Assembly (NCBI GenBank): GCA_002347185.1
Contig: DDXK01000055.1
Span: 1 to 41,742 of the forward strand
DNA from: Desulfobulbaceae bacterium UBA2262
GTDB taxonomy: Bacteria; Desulfobacterota; Desulfobulbia; Desulfobulbales; Desulfurivibrionaceae
Reading direction: 5' to 3'
Length of the DNA: 41,742 nt
Positions within the stretch are counted from its first letter, which is position 1; the number at the start of each line of letters is the position of its first letter. The notes under the pieces were generated by a model. The model was not told the DNA's origin, did no database searches, and saw only the letters and a list, made by a program, of their open reading frames with translations. A program made the position numbers and the translations under genes. Shown here in pieces: positions 8,266 through 15,473 of the stretch.

Positions 8266-9078
8266 TCAGAACAGGGAGCTGACCAGCTCCTCGAGGGCGG
8301 CCAGCATTTCGTGCTCGTCGGTGAGCGTCTCGGTGATGGTGGCCCGGATGGCGGTTCTTTCCGCGATTCCGGCCTTGATGAGCTTGCCGGCATGGATCAG
8401 CAGCCGGGTGCTCGCCCCTTCCGGCAAGCCGGAATCCTTGAGGCTGCGGGTCATCGCCGCCAGTCGGACCAGCCGGGTCGCCCTCTCCGCGTCCAGCCCG
8501 GATTCGCTTTTGACGATGGCGGTTTCCAGTTCTTCGGGAGGGTAAGCGAATTCCAGGGAGACAAAACGTTGCCGGGTCGACTGCTTGAGGTCCTTGAGTA
8601 CGCTCTGGTATCCGGGGTTGTAGGAGATGGCCAGCATGAACTCCGGCGGGGCGGTGAGGAGCTCGCCCAGTTTTTCGATGGGCAGCTCCCGTCGGTCATC
8701 GGCCAGGGGATGGATGACCACGGTGGTGTCCTTCCGCGCCTCGACGATTTCATCGAGGTAACAGAGCGCGCCGTTGCGCACCGCCTTGGTAAGAGGGCCG
8801 TCCAGCCAGACCGCCTCGCCGCCCCTGATCAGATAACGGCCGACCAGATCGCTGGTGGAGAGGTCGTCATGGCAGGAAACCGTGATGAGCGGCCGTTGCA
8901 GTTCCCAGGCCAGCCGCTGCATGAAGCGGCTCTTCCCGCAGCCGGTGGGTCCTTTCAGGAGAATGGGCAGGCCGTTTTCATGGGCGGCCCGCGCGATTGG
9001 CAGCTCTTCTCCCTGTTCGAGGTAGAAGGGTTTGTCGACGATGAGGTGTTCTTCTATTTTCAGTTCCTTGCCGCGCAT
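8266..9078 (-). CDS. MoxR-type AAA+ ATPase, NorQ/CbbQ-like
   Basis: A 270-residue AAA+ protein: Walker A GPTGCGKS at 43-50, Walker B ALCYLDEI with D109/E110, sensor 1 region SYNPG at about 152-156, and an arginine-finger candidate in RQRF near 169. Length and motifs match NorQ/CbbQ, the ATPases that act as hexamers with a VWA partner to activate metalloenzymes. ATG 9078 has a good AGGAG ten bases upstream. It is the first gene of a two-gene unit with the VWA gene and diverges from the HTH/zinc-ribbon gene at 9231. It probably works in the cytoplasm; the client enzyme is not identifiable from the neighbourhood. Confidence 0.87.
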   Translation of the reverse strand: MRGKELKIEEHLIVDKPFYLEQGEELPIARAAHENGLPILLKGPTGCGKSRFMQRLAWELQRPLITVSCHDDLSTSDLVGRYLIRGGEAVWLDGPLTKAVRNGALCYLDEIVEARKDTTVVIHPLADDRRELPIEKLGELLTAPPEFMLAISYNPGYQSVLKDLKQSTRQRFVSLEFAYPPEELETAIVKSESGLDAERATRLVRLAAMTRSLKDSGLPEGASTRLLIHAGKLIKAGIAERTAIRATITETLTDEHEMLAALEELVSSLF

Positions 9079-9157
9079 CTGGTTTCTCCTGGGTTCTTGG
9101 GCGAGGGGAGGTGGGTGTTGAAAAAGGTAAGAACGCAGCGGATGCGAGGCAAACGGA

Positions 9158-9177
9158 ATTTTCTTTCTGAAGAAAAT
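9158..9177. promoter_or_regulatory. Operator-like palindrome between divergent genes
   Basis: ATTTTCTT (9158-9165) and AAGAAAAT (9170-9177) form perfect 8-bp arms around TCTG in the 152-base gap between the ATPase gene (minus) and the HTH/zinc-ribbon gene (plus). AT-rich against a GC-rich background, it is a plausible binding site for the neighbouring regulator. This role is inferred. Confidence 0.4.
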
Positions 9178-9230
9178 ATCTTGCTTCCCCCCTGCCTGTG
9201 AGGGTAAGCAGGGAGAGAAAGGAGGTGGCC

Positions 9231-9542
9231 ATGCGTCAGACCGTCCGGCAGCAGGTTCTCGACCTGCTTTCTGGGCAGGGGCCGGTCTCCGCCAAGGAGA
9301 TTTCCGCTCGGGTGGGCATCCCGGAAAAAGAGGTGTACGGCCATCTTGCCCATATCCAGCGCTCGTTGCAGCACGGGCGGGAACGTCTGCGTGTCGTGCC
9401 CGCCTGCTGCCGTGATTGCGGCTTCAAGTTCGTCAAGCGGGAGCGCTTCGCCAAGCCTGGCCATTGTCCGCGCTGCCGGGGGACCTATATCGAGGAGCCT
9501 CTCTACCTGGTCGGGTCCGGCAGAGAACAGGGCATGGGGTGA
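9231..9542 (+). CDS. Small HTH regulator fused to a zinc ribbon
   Basis: A 103-residue protein. Residues 5-50 form a winged-helix-like HTH (VRQQVLDLLS then SAKEISARVGIPEKEVYGHL). Residues 60-82 are a zinc ribbon with C60-x2-C63 and C79-x2-C82 (CRDCGF, CPRC). This HTH plus Zn-ribbon layout matches the predicted regulators grouped as COG3357, which I know mainly from archaea and anaerobic bacteria. ATG 9231 has an excellent AAAGGAGGTGG; the frame extends to 9198 upstream without family residues. It diverges from the AAA+/VWA operon, and a palindrome lies between them, so it may regulate that operon, itself or the unknown gene at 9549. It overlaps nothing and is followed 6 bases later by the next gene. 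Confidence 0.75.
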   Translation: MRQTVRQQVLDLLSGQGPVSAKEISARVGIPEKEVYGHLAHIQRSLQHGRERLRVVPACCRDCGFKFVKRERFAKPGHCPRCRGTYIEEPLYLVGSGREQGMG

Positions 9543-9548
9543 GGTTGC

Positions 9549-10091
9549 ATGGCAAGGGAAATGGTGAAAAAAAGCAAGTGGTATGAAAAGTATCTCCCCT
9601 TTGTCGCCCGCAGCCCGGAGATGCAGATCCGCTGGCTGGAAGCGGCCCTCCGCAAGGGGACTTTGACCATGCAGGAGCTCACCCCCTACATCACGCTGCT
9701 GATGGAGCCGGAAGGGGAGGAGCATCTGGAAACCATCCGTGGGCATCTCGCGGCCCTTGACGCCCACATCATCGACAAGATGCTCCTGGCCGCGGATGTC
9801 GATGATGTCCCCAAGCTCTTTCGCATTCTCCCCGCCCCGAGCCTTTCCCAGGCGCTGGCCGCCATCACCAAGGAGCCACCCCCCTTTGAAAAAGCCCCTC
9901 AGCTCTTGATCGACAGGGTTTTTCAGGCGGTCTACGACCGGTCGGAGGAACTCCTGGCCGAGGCGGCGGCCAGGGTCCTGGCCGATCCCGGCCGGACCGC
10001 GCAGTTCCGCGAGGCCTATGAGCGGTTCAAGGAGATCAAGGAGGATGAAAAGCTGCTCAGCGCCCTCTACCCGAAAGCCATAGTGCAGTGA
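9549..10091 (+). CDS. Unknown 180-residue soluble protein
   Basis: I do not recognise this protein. It is charged and predicted helical throughout, with no signal peptide, membrane segment or cysteine pair. The N-terminal part (WYEKYLPFVARSPEMQ) and a middle Asp/Ala-rich stretch (LLAADVDDVPKLFRIL) look like helical-repeat surfaces. It begins six bases after the stop of the HTH/zinc-ribbon gene, so the two are co-transcribed and possibly translationally coupled. ATG 9549 is preceded by TGAGG; an ATG four codons later is an alternative. The gene is followed by a terminator that serves the opposite strand better. Confidence 0.6.
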   Translation: MAREMVKKSKWYEKYLPFVARSPEMQIRWLEAALRKGTLTMQELTPYITLLMEPEGEEHLETIRGHLAALDAHIIDKMLLAADVDDVPKLFRILPAPSLSQALAAITKEPPPFEKAPQLLIDRVFQAVYDRSEELLAEAAARVLADPGRTAQFREAYERFKEIKEDEKLLSALYPKAIVQ

Positions 10092-10110
10092 GCGGTTGCG
10101 CACCACGAAA

Positions 10111-10141
10111 AAAAAAGCCCCGTCGGAAATGACGGGGCTTT
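10111..10141 (-). terminator. Intrinsic terminator for the PxxKW gene
   Basis: Arms AAAGCCCCGTC (10114-10124) and GACGGGGCTTT (10131-10141) enclose a six-base loop. A nine-A run before the stem becomes a T run on the minus strand, so it best ends transcription of the minus-strand gene at 10166-10429. It may also slow transcription from 9549-10091. Confidence 0.85.
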
Positions 10142-10165
10142 GATAAACAGCAAAACAACGGGATT

Positions 10166-10429
10166 TTATTTTTTCTTGCCCTTGGCCGCGGCGCGCTTGG
10201 AGGCCTTCAGCGGGTTGATCTTGATGGTCGAAGTGGCGATTTCCGGTTTGACATGGGTGGCAAAATTGCAAATTCCCAAACGCCATTTCGCCTCGGGCGA
10301 GGTGTAAGTGGAGCAGTAGCGGGCGGATTCAACCTGCACGGTGCGTTCGCATCCTTCGCATTTTTCAACGACTTGCTGGAATTCCCCGCTGGCGTATTTC
10401 ATCATCGGATCCTGAGCTGCTTTGGCCAT
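10166..10429 (-). CDS. PxxKW-family cysteine-rich small protein
   Basis: An 87-residue protein with four Cys: CEGCERTV (CxxC), then YCSTYTSPEAKW and LGICNFATH. The PEAKW element fits the PxxKW cysteine-rich family annotated in sulfate-reducing deltaproteobacteria (recalled, not searched). The four Cys suggest a bound metal ion or small iron-sulfur centre. The C-terminus is a Lys-rich tail. No function is established that I know of. ATG 10429 has AAGGAG at good spacing; the frame continues upstream to 10516 but that part covers the mRNA leader hairpin and has no family similarity. It is a single-gene unit with its own promoter and terminator. Confidence 0.65.
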   Translation of the reverse strand: MAKAAQDPMMKYASGEFQQVVEKCEGCERTVQVESARYCSTYTSPEAKWRLGICNFATHVKPEIATSTIKINPLKASKRAAAKGKKK

Positions 10430-10450
10430 TTTTCCTCTCCTTATACTGGC

Positions 10451-10473
10451 GCCTGCGCAAACGTTGCGCGGGC
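10451..10473 (-). promoter_or_regulatory. Hairpin in the mRNA leader of the PxxKW gene
   Basis: Arms GCCTGCGCAA (10451-10460) and TTGCGCGGGC (10464-10473) pair over ten positions with one T-G wobble around ACG. It sits about 10 bases upstream of the ribosome-binding site in the predicted 110-base leader, so it could tune translation or mRNA stability. Confidence 0.45.
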
Positions 10474-10546
10474 ATGGCTGCTGTTTGTTTCCCGCCGCCG
10501 TCCTGAAGCAATCCACGGAACCAATGAGCAGTGCGGGGAAGCCGAT

Positions 10547-10575
10547 TATTTAAATGATTCACCCTTTGGTGTCAA
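10547..10575 (-). promoter_or_regulatory. Candidate sigma-70 promoter for the PxxKW gene
   Basis: On the minus strand a perfect TTGACA (10575-10570) is followed after 17 bases by TAAATA (10552-10547) within an AT-rich block. This predicts a start near 10540 and a leader of about 110 bases. It lies in the 312-base gap 10430-10741, which otherwise holds the leader hairpin and the divergent pilC promoter. Confidence 0.55.
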
Positions 10576-10671
10576 TAAAAAAAGAGGTTTGCGGAACCTT
10601 CTTTCCTCTCCCCCCTCTCCCGGCCTCGAAAAAACTTCGTCAGTTTGGAGAGAAATATCGCTATCTGTCTA

Positions 10672-10707
10672 TTGTTTTTAGAAAAATCTTGAGATATAAC
10701 TAAAAAC
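10672..10707 (+). promoter_or_regulatory. Candidate promoter with overlapping inverted repeat upstream of pilC
   Basis: TTGTTT (10672-10677), a 17-base spacer and TATAAC (10695-10700). Perfect 8-bp arms GTTTTTAG (10674-10681) and CTAAAAAC (10700-10707) bracket the same stretch, so a repressor or activator site may overlap the core promoter. Predicted RNA start is about 30 bases before the pilC ATG. Confidence 0.45.
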
Positions 10708-10741
10708 GTATTGATTCAATTCAGGAAATGAGGGAGGGCTT

Positions 10742-11953
10742 ATGCCGTTTTATGTCTGGAAGGGAGTAAACTCTTACGGGGAAAAGCGCAAGGGCAAGGT
10801 CGAGATGCCCAACGAGGCCATGGCGCTCTCTTATCTGAAGAAGATGCGGATCACCCCCAGCGTGGTGAAGGAGGCGCCCAAGGATGTTCTTGAAAATATA
10901 GATTTTTTCAAGCCGAAGGTGACCGGCAAGGATGTGGTCATTTTCACCCGGCAGCTTTCCACCATGATCGACGCCGGCCTCCCCCTGGTCCAGAGCCTCG
11001 AGATTCTCGGCGAACAGACCGAGAACCCTTCCTTCAAGAAGGTTCTCCGCGAGGTGCGGATGGATGTGGAAACCGGCACCACCTTCGCCGATGCCATGAA
11101 GAAGCATCCCAATATCTTCGACAGCCTCTACTGCAACATGGTCGAGGCGGGCGAGGTCGGCGGCATCCTCGACACCATTCTCAACCGTCTTGCCACCTTC
11201 ATGGAAAAGAACATGGCTCTCAAGAAAAAGGTCAAGGGCGCCATGACCTACCCCATCATCTGTATCTGCATCTCCTTCGTGGTTCTGGCGGTCATGCTCA
11301 TCTTCGTGGTGCCGGTTTTCCAGAAGATGTTCGAGGATTTCGGTTCCGCCCTGCCGGCGCCCACCCAGATGGTGGTCGATATGAGTGAATTCGCCAAAAG
11401 CAATTTTCACTTCATGATCGCGGCAGTATTTGCCGTGATTTTCGTGATCAAGAAGATCTACAAGACGGAAAAGGGCAGGATGCAGATGGATCGCATGCTC
11501 TTGCAGATGCCCATTGTCGGGACCCTGCTGCGGCGGGTGGCGGTGGCCAAGTTTACCCGGACTCTCGGCACCATGCTGCAGAGCGGCGTGCCGATCCTCG
11601 AGTCGCTGAACGTCGTGGCACGGACCGCCGGCAACAAGGTGATCGAGCAGGCGGTCTTCCGGGTGACCGACAGCATCAGCGAGGGACGGGCCATTGCCGA
11701 GCCCCTGGAGGAAACCGGAGTATTCCCTGGCATGGTCGTCCAGATGATCAATGTCGGTGAATCCACCGGCGCCCTGGACGTCATGCTTGCCAAGATCGCT
11801 GATTTTTATGACGAGGAGGTGGATCAGGCCGTGGAGAATCTGACCGCGGCCATCGAGCCTTTGATGATGGTTTTCCTGGGCGGCATGATCGGCGGCCTGG
11901 TCGTGGCCATGTATCTGCCGATCTTCAGCATGGCCGGCGCAATAGGCGGTTAA
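10742..11953 (+). CDS. pilC: Type IV pilus / type II secretion inner-membrane platform protein PilC (GspF family)
   Basis: A 403-residue protein with two T2SSF domains (about 70-190 and 272-395), each followed by membrane helices. The N-terminus MPFYVWKGVNSYGEKRKGKV and the motifs FTRQLSTMIDAGLPLVQSL and FTRTLGTMLQSGVPILESL are typical of PilC/GspF. The last hydrophobic helix (IEPLMMVFLGGMIGGLVVAM) is the family C-terminus. PilC sits in the inner membrane and couples the PilB/PilT ATPases to pilin assembly. AGGGAGG precedes ATG 10742. The usual partner genes pilB and pilT are not adjacent: the next gene is eno, 60 bases downstream. PilC is chosen over GspF because of the N-terminal YxWKG form, but the two cannot be separated with certainty. 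Confidence 0.88.
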   Translation: MPFYVWKGVNSYGEKRKGKVEMPNEAMALSYLKKMRITPSVVKEAPKDVLENIDFFKPKVTGKDVVIFTRQLSTMIDAGLPLVQSLEILGEQTENPSFKKVLREVRMDVETGTTFADAMKKHPNIFDSLYCNMVEAGEVGGILDTILNRLATFMEKNMALKKKVKGAMTYPIICICISFVVLAVMLIFVVPVFQKMFEDFGSALPAPTQMVVDMSEFAKSNFHFMIAAVFAVIFVIKKIYKTEKGRMQMDRMLLQMPIVGTLLRRVAVAKFTRTLGTMLQSGVPILESLNVVARTAGNKVIEQAVFRVTDSISEGRAIAEPLEETGVFPGMVVQMINVGESTGALDVMLAKIADFYDEEVDQAVENLTAAIEPLMMVFLGGMIGGLVVAMYLPIFSMAGAIGG

Positions 11954-12013
11954 ATCCTTTATGAAAGCAAAGTAATACTCTTATTTGAATATTAAACTGA
12001 TGCGGAGGCAGAA

Positions 12014-13306
12014 ATGGGAGAGATAATTGGCGTATTGGGAAGGGAAGTGCTGGATTCGAGAGGGAATCCCACCGTCGAGGTCGAGGTTTTTCTGGATTCC
12101 GGGGTCATGGGCCGCGCCCTGGTGCCTTCCGGCGCGTCCACCGGCACCCGCGAGGCGCTGGAACTGCGCGATACCAAGAAGAAGCGTTATCTGGGCAAGG
12201 GGGTGCAGCAGGCGGTGACCAATGTCAACGAGAAGATCGGGCCGAGCATCATCGGCCTGGAGTCAACCCAGCAGGTGCTCATCGACCAGGCCATGCTGCT
12301 GCTTGACGGCACCGAGAACAAGAAGAGCCTGGGCGCCAATGCCATCCTCGGCGTTTCCATGGCCGTTGCCCGCGCTTCCGCCGAGGAAGTCGGTCTGCCC
12401 TTCTACAGCTACCTGGGCGGCGTCAACGCCAAGGTGCTGCCGGTGCCGATGATGAACGTTTTGAACGGCGGCGCCCATGCCGATAACAATGTCGACATCC
12501 AGGAGTTCATGGTCATGCCGGCCGGGGCGAGCTCTTTTGTCGAGGCGCTTCGCATGGGGGTCGAGACCTTTCACAGCCTGAAGGCGGTTTTGAAAAAGGC
12601 CGGACATCAGACCGCGGTGGGCGATGAGGGCGGCTTTGCCCCCAACCTGCGCTCCAACGAAGAGGCCATGGATTCGCTGCTCGAGGCGATCGTCAAGGCG
12701 GGCTACAAGCCGGGCAAGGATATCTTTATCGCCCTCGACGTGGCCGCCAGCGAGCTCTATGACTCCAAAAAGAAATGCTACGTGCTCGCCGCGGAAAAGA
12801 AGGCCAGCAAGTCTGCCGACGAGCTCATCGCCTTTTACGAGAACTGGGTGAAGAAGTATCCCCTGGTTTCCATCGAGGACGGCCTTGCCGAGGGCGACTG
12901 GGCCGGCTGGAAGAAGCTGAGCAAGAAGCTGGGCGGCAAGGTGCAGCTGGTGGGCGATGATGTCTTTGTCACCAACACCAGCATCCTGGCCAAGGGCATC
13001 AAGGAGCAGGTGGCCAACTCCATCCTGATCAAGCTGAACCAGATCGGGACGGTGACGGAAACCATCGATGCCGTGGAGATGGCGCACCGGGCCGGCTATA
13101 CCTCGGTCATGTCGCACCGCTCCGGTGAAACCGAGGACACCACCATCGCCGACCTCAGTGTCGCCCTGAACACCGGACAGATCAAGACCGGGGCTCCCTC
13201 CCGCACCGACCGGGTGGCCAAGTACAACCAGCTGCTCCGCATCGAGGAGGAGCTGGGCGCGGCGGCCCGCTTTGCAGGTAAGACGGCACTCAAATATATC
13301 TCTTGA
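12014..13306 (+). CDS. eno: Enolase
   Basis: A 430-residue enolase, normal length. It interconverts 2-phosphoglycerate and phosphoenolpyruvate in glycolysis/gluconeogenesis. The N-terminal domain opens with VLDSRGNPTVEVEV and GASTG; the TIM-barrel domain has the catalytic pair E205 (VGDEGGFAPN) and K340 (LIKLNQIGTVTET), metal ligands in ALDVAASE, SIEDGLAE and GDDVFVTN, and the SHRSGETEDTTIADL signature. GGAGG lies eight bases before ATG 12014. It sits 60 bases after pilC and 60 bases before ihfA. Confidence 0.99.
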   Translation: MGEIIGVLGREVLDSRGNPTVEVEVFLDSGVMGRALVPSGASTGTREALELRDTKKKRYLGKGVQQAVTNVNEKIGPSIIGLESTQQVLIDQAMLLLDGTENKKSLGANAILGVSMAVARASAEEVGLPFYSYLGGVNAKVLPVPMMNVLNGGAHADNNVDIQEFMVMPAGASSFVEALRMGVETFHSLKAVLKKAGHQTAVGDEGGFAPNLRSNEEAMDSLLEAIVKAGYKPGKDIFIALDVAASELYDSKKKCYVLAAEKKASKSADELIAFYENWVKKYPLVSIEDGLAEGDWAGWKKLSKKLGGKVQLVGDDVFVTNTSILAKGIKEQVANSILIKLNQIGTVTETIDAVEMAHRAGYTSVMSHRSGETEDTTIADLSVALNTGQIKTGAPSRTDRVAKYNQLLRIEEELGAAARFAGKTALKYIS

Positions 13307-13366
13307 CAATAATTGAATATTTAGACAAGTTTGCCCTGTGTTGGGCCTGAGAAAGGAGGGTGCCCC

Positions 13367-13651
13367 ATGACCCTGACCAAAGCGGATCTGGTGCAAAAGG
13401 TTTATCAGAATCACAATTTTACCAAGGCGCAGGCGGCGGAAACCGTCGAGGCGTTTCTGCGGATCGCCAAGGATTGCCTCAAGGATGGCGAGGATTTGCT
13501 GATCAGCGGTTTCGGCAAGTTCAACGTGAAGGAGAAAAACGCCAGAAGGGGACGCAATCCGCAAACCGGCGACGAGTTGATCCTCGATGCGCGCAAGGTG
13601 GTGACCTTCAAGCCATCCGGGATACTCCGCGCCCGGATCAACGGAGAATAG
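13367..13651 (+). CDS. ihfA: Integration host factor alpha subunit (HU/IHF family)
   Basis: A 94-residue DNA-bending protein of the HU/IHF family. MTLTKADLV at the N-terminus, LISGFGKFNVKEKNARRGRNPQTG (beta-arm region, shown in the sequence with the conserved RNPQTG) and ARKVVTFKPSGILRARING at the end match IhfA better than HU. IHF binds and sharply bends specific DNA sites as an alpha/beta dimer; the beta subunit is not in the window. GAAAGGAGGG precedes ATG 13367; twelve extra upstream codons are open but not family-like. In other bacteria ihfA follows pheT, so the position after eno is unusual. HU is the alternative. Confidence 0.88.
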   Translation: MTLTKADLVQKVYQNHNFTKAQAAETVEAFLRIAKDCLKDGEDLLISGFGKFNVKEKNARRGRNPQTGDELILDARKVVTFKPSGILRARINGE

Positions 13652-13709
13652 CCGCGGGCGAAGAGTGCTTGCTCACAGCAGCGTAGACGCCGCACCTGGG
13701 TGTTTTGCG

Positions 13710-13748
13710 ACGGGTTGTTTTTCCTTGACAGTGCGGGAGGCAACCCGT
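13710..13748 (+). other. Inverted repeat between ihfA and lpxD
   Basis: ACGGGTTG (13710-13717) and CAACCCGT (13741-13748) form perfect 8-bp arms with a 23-base loop that contains a perfect TTGACA. A loose T-rich stretch follows. It could be a weak ihfA terminator or an operator over a lpxD promoter; no good -10 box accompanies the TTGACA. Confidence 0.35.
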
Positions 13749-13825
13749 CTTTTATTTCCTGGTGACAGGCTTCGGCTCCTGGGCATTGCTCGTGGCGGCG
13801 GAACATCCTGGAAGTGGGTGGAAGC

Positions 13826-14896
13826 ATGAGCGGAGAGAAGAAAAAATTGGGCGAACTGGCCGCGATGGTGGGCGGCGAGCTGGCTGGTGACCCTGAGCTG
13901 GTCATCTCCGGGGTGGCGGATCTTGCCGACGCAGGCCCGGGGGATATTTCCTTTGTTGCCGACGCAAGGCGGGCCGCCGCCCTTGGCAATTGCCGGGCCT
14001 CCGCCCTGATCGTGCCCCTGGCCCTGGCGGAGGCGCCGTTGCCCTCTATCCGGGTGCGGAATCCCTATCTTGCCGTGGCGCAAATCCACGGCTTTTTTCT
14101 GACCGAGCCCTTTGTCGCCACCGGCATCGACGCCCGCGCCGTGGTTGGCCGCGATTGCGAGATCAGCGCCGAGGTGGCGATCGGCCCCCTGGTCGCCATC
14201 GGCAATCGGGTGCGGATCGGCAGGCGGGTGACCATTCATCCCGGCGTGGTCCTCTACGACGACGTGATACTCGGGGACGACGTGGTGCTGCACGCCAATG
14301 TGACGATCTGTCAGGGCTGCCACCTCGGCAGCCGGGTCATCATCCACAGCGGGGCGGTGATCGGCAGCGACGGCTTCGGCTATGCCACCGACAGCCAGGG
14401 ACGGCACCTGAAGCGGCCGCAGGTGGGGATCGTCCGGATCGAGGACGATGTGGAAATCGGCGCCAATACCGCCATCGACCGGGCCACCTTCGGAACCACC
14501 CTGGTCAGGCGGGGGACCAAGATCGACAACCTCGTGCAGATCGGCCATAACGTGGAGATCGGCGAGGACTCCTTTCTCGTGGCGCAGGTGGGGATTGCCG
14601 GCAGCACCACCACCGGCAGGGGCGTGATCATCGGCGGGCAGACCGGCGTTTCCGGCCATATCCACCTCGGGGATCGGGTGATGGTCGCGGCCAAGTCCGG
14701 GGTGCACAACGATCTTCCCCCGGGCGCCGTTATCGCCGGGATCCCCGGGATAACGCACAAAACCTGGCTGCGCGCCAGCGCTGCCTACGCAAGGCTGCCG
14801 GAACTGGTGAAGGAAATCCGCGAACTGAAGAAAAAGGTCGCGGCACTTTCCTCCGCCGGAGGGGAGCCCGGCGCAGGGGACGCAGGGGATGATTGA
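13826..14896 (+). CDS. lpxD: UDP-3-O-(3-hydroxyacyl)glucosamine N-acyltransferase LpxD
   Basis: A 356-residue protein. It adds the N-linked hydroxyacyl chain from acyl-ACP in the third step of lipid A synthesis. The N-terminal uridine-binding domain is at about 8-100, followed by left-handed beta-helix hexapeptide repeats (about 100-320) and a C-terminal helix. The catalytic His is H241 in QIGHNVEIGEDS, the equivalent of E. coli H239, and the GSDGFGY, NTAIDRATFG and AGIPG motifs are all present. ATG 13826 follows GGTGGAAG; a GTG four codons earlier is an alternative. It heads the lpxD-fabZ-lpxA-lpxI block. Confidence 0.97.
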   Translation: MSGEKKKLGELAAMVGGELAGDPELVISGVADLADAGPGDISFVADARRAAALGNCRASALIVPLALAEAPLPSIRVRNPYLAVAQIHGFFLTEPFVATGIDARAVVGRDCEISAEVAIGPLVAIGNRVRIGRRVTIHPGVVLYDDVILGDDVVLHANVTICQGCHLGSRVIIHSGAVIGSDGFGYATDSQGRHLKRPQVGIVRIEDDVEIGANTAIDRATFGTTLVRRGTKIDNLVQIGHNVEIGEDSFLVAQVGIAGSTTTGRGVIIGGQTGVSGHIHLGDRVMVAAKSGVHNDLPPGAVIAGIPGITHKTWLRASAAYARLPELVKEIRELKKKVAALSSAGGEPGAGDAGDD

Positions 14897-14959
14897 CAAC
14901 CAAGCCGGGCGGCGCTGAACCCCAGAGTGCGTCGTCCGCCGCAAGAGTGAGGAGAGAGC

Positions 14960-15406
14960 ATGAGTTCGGAGCTGAAGCAGCTTGATATCCTGGAGATTTT
15001 GAAGATCCTGCCCCATCGCTATCCCTTTCTCATGGTGGACCGCATCACCGGGATCGCGCGGGGCGAGTCCATCATGGGATACAAGAACGTCACCATGAAC
15101 GAGAATTTTTTCCAGGGCCATTTTCCCGGCCAGCCGGTGATGCCCGGGGTGCTGATTCTGGAAGGGATGGCCCAGGTCGGGGCGATACTCGCCTACCTCA
15201 CCGATCCCGAGGCGGTGGCCAATAAGCTGGTCTATTTTGCCGGCATAGACGCGGTGAAGTTCCGGCAGCGCGTGGTGCCAGGCGATCAGCTCTGCTACGA
15301 ACTCACCGTGACCAAGCGCAAGACGAAGTTCTGGAAGATGGGCGGCAAGGCCTTTGTCGACGGCAAGCTCGTCGCCGAGGCCGAACTGATGGCCACCTTC
15401 GGTTGA
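14960..15406 (+). CDS. fabZ: 3-hydroxyacyl-ACP dehydratase FabZ
   Basis: A 148-residue hot-dog fold dehydratase of normal length. It removes water from 3-hydroxyacyl-ACP in fatty acid elongation and so competes with LpxA/LpxD for hydroxyacyl-ACP. The catalytic pair is H54 in GHFPGQPVMPG and E68 in LILEGMAQ, with the usual 14-residue spacing; the N-terminal HRYPFLMVDRI is also typical. A GAGGAGAG ribosome site precedes ATG 14960. It lies between lpxD and lpxA as in many proteobacteria. Confidence 0.98.
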   Translation: MSSELKQLDILEILKILPHRYPFLMVDRITGIARGESIMGYKNVTMNENFFQGHFPGQPVMPGVLILEGMAQVGAILAYLTDPEAVANKLVYFAGIDAVKFRQRVVPGDQLCYELTVTKRKTKFWKMGGKAFVDGKLVAEAELMATFG

Positions 15407-15473
15407 ACCACCGCGGGGCAAAACGGAATTCCCCCGCAACTCTTTGGGAAAAATCAACAAAGCGAGCATGTTC

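Noticed and set aside
13303..13331. TTGACA overlapping the eno stop as an ihfA promoter
   Set aside because: The -35 box is perfect, but the stretch 16-18 bases downstream (CAAGTT) is a poor -10 box.
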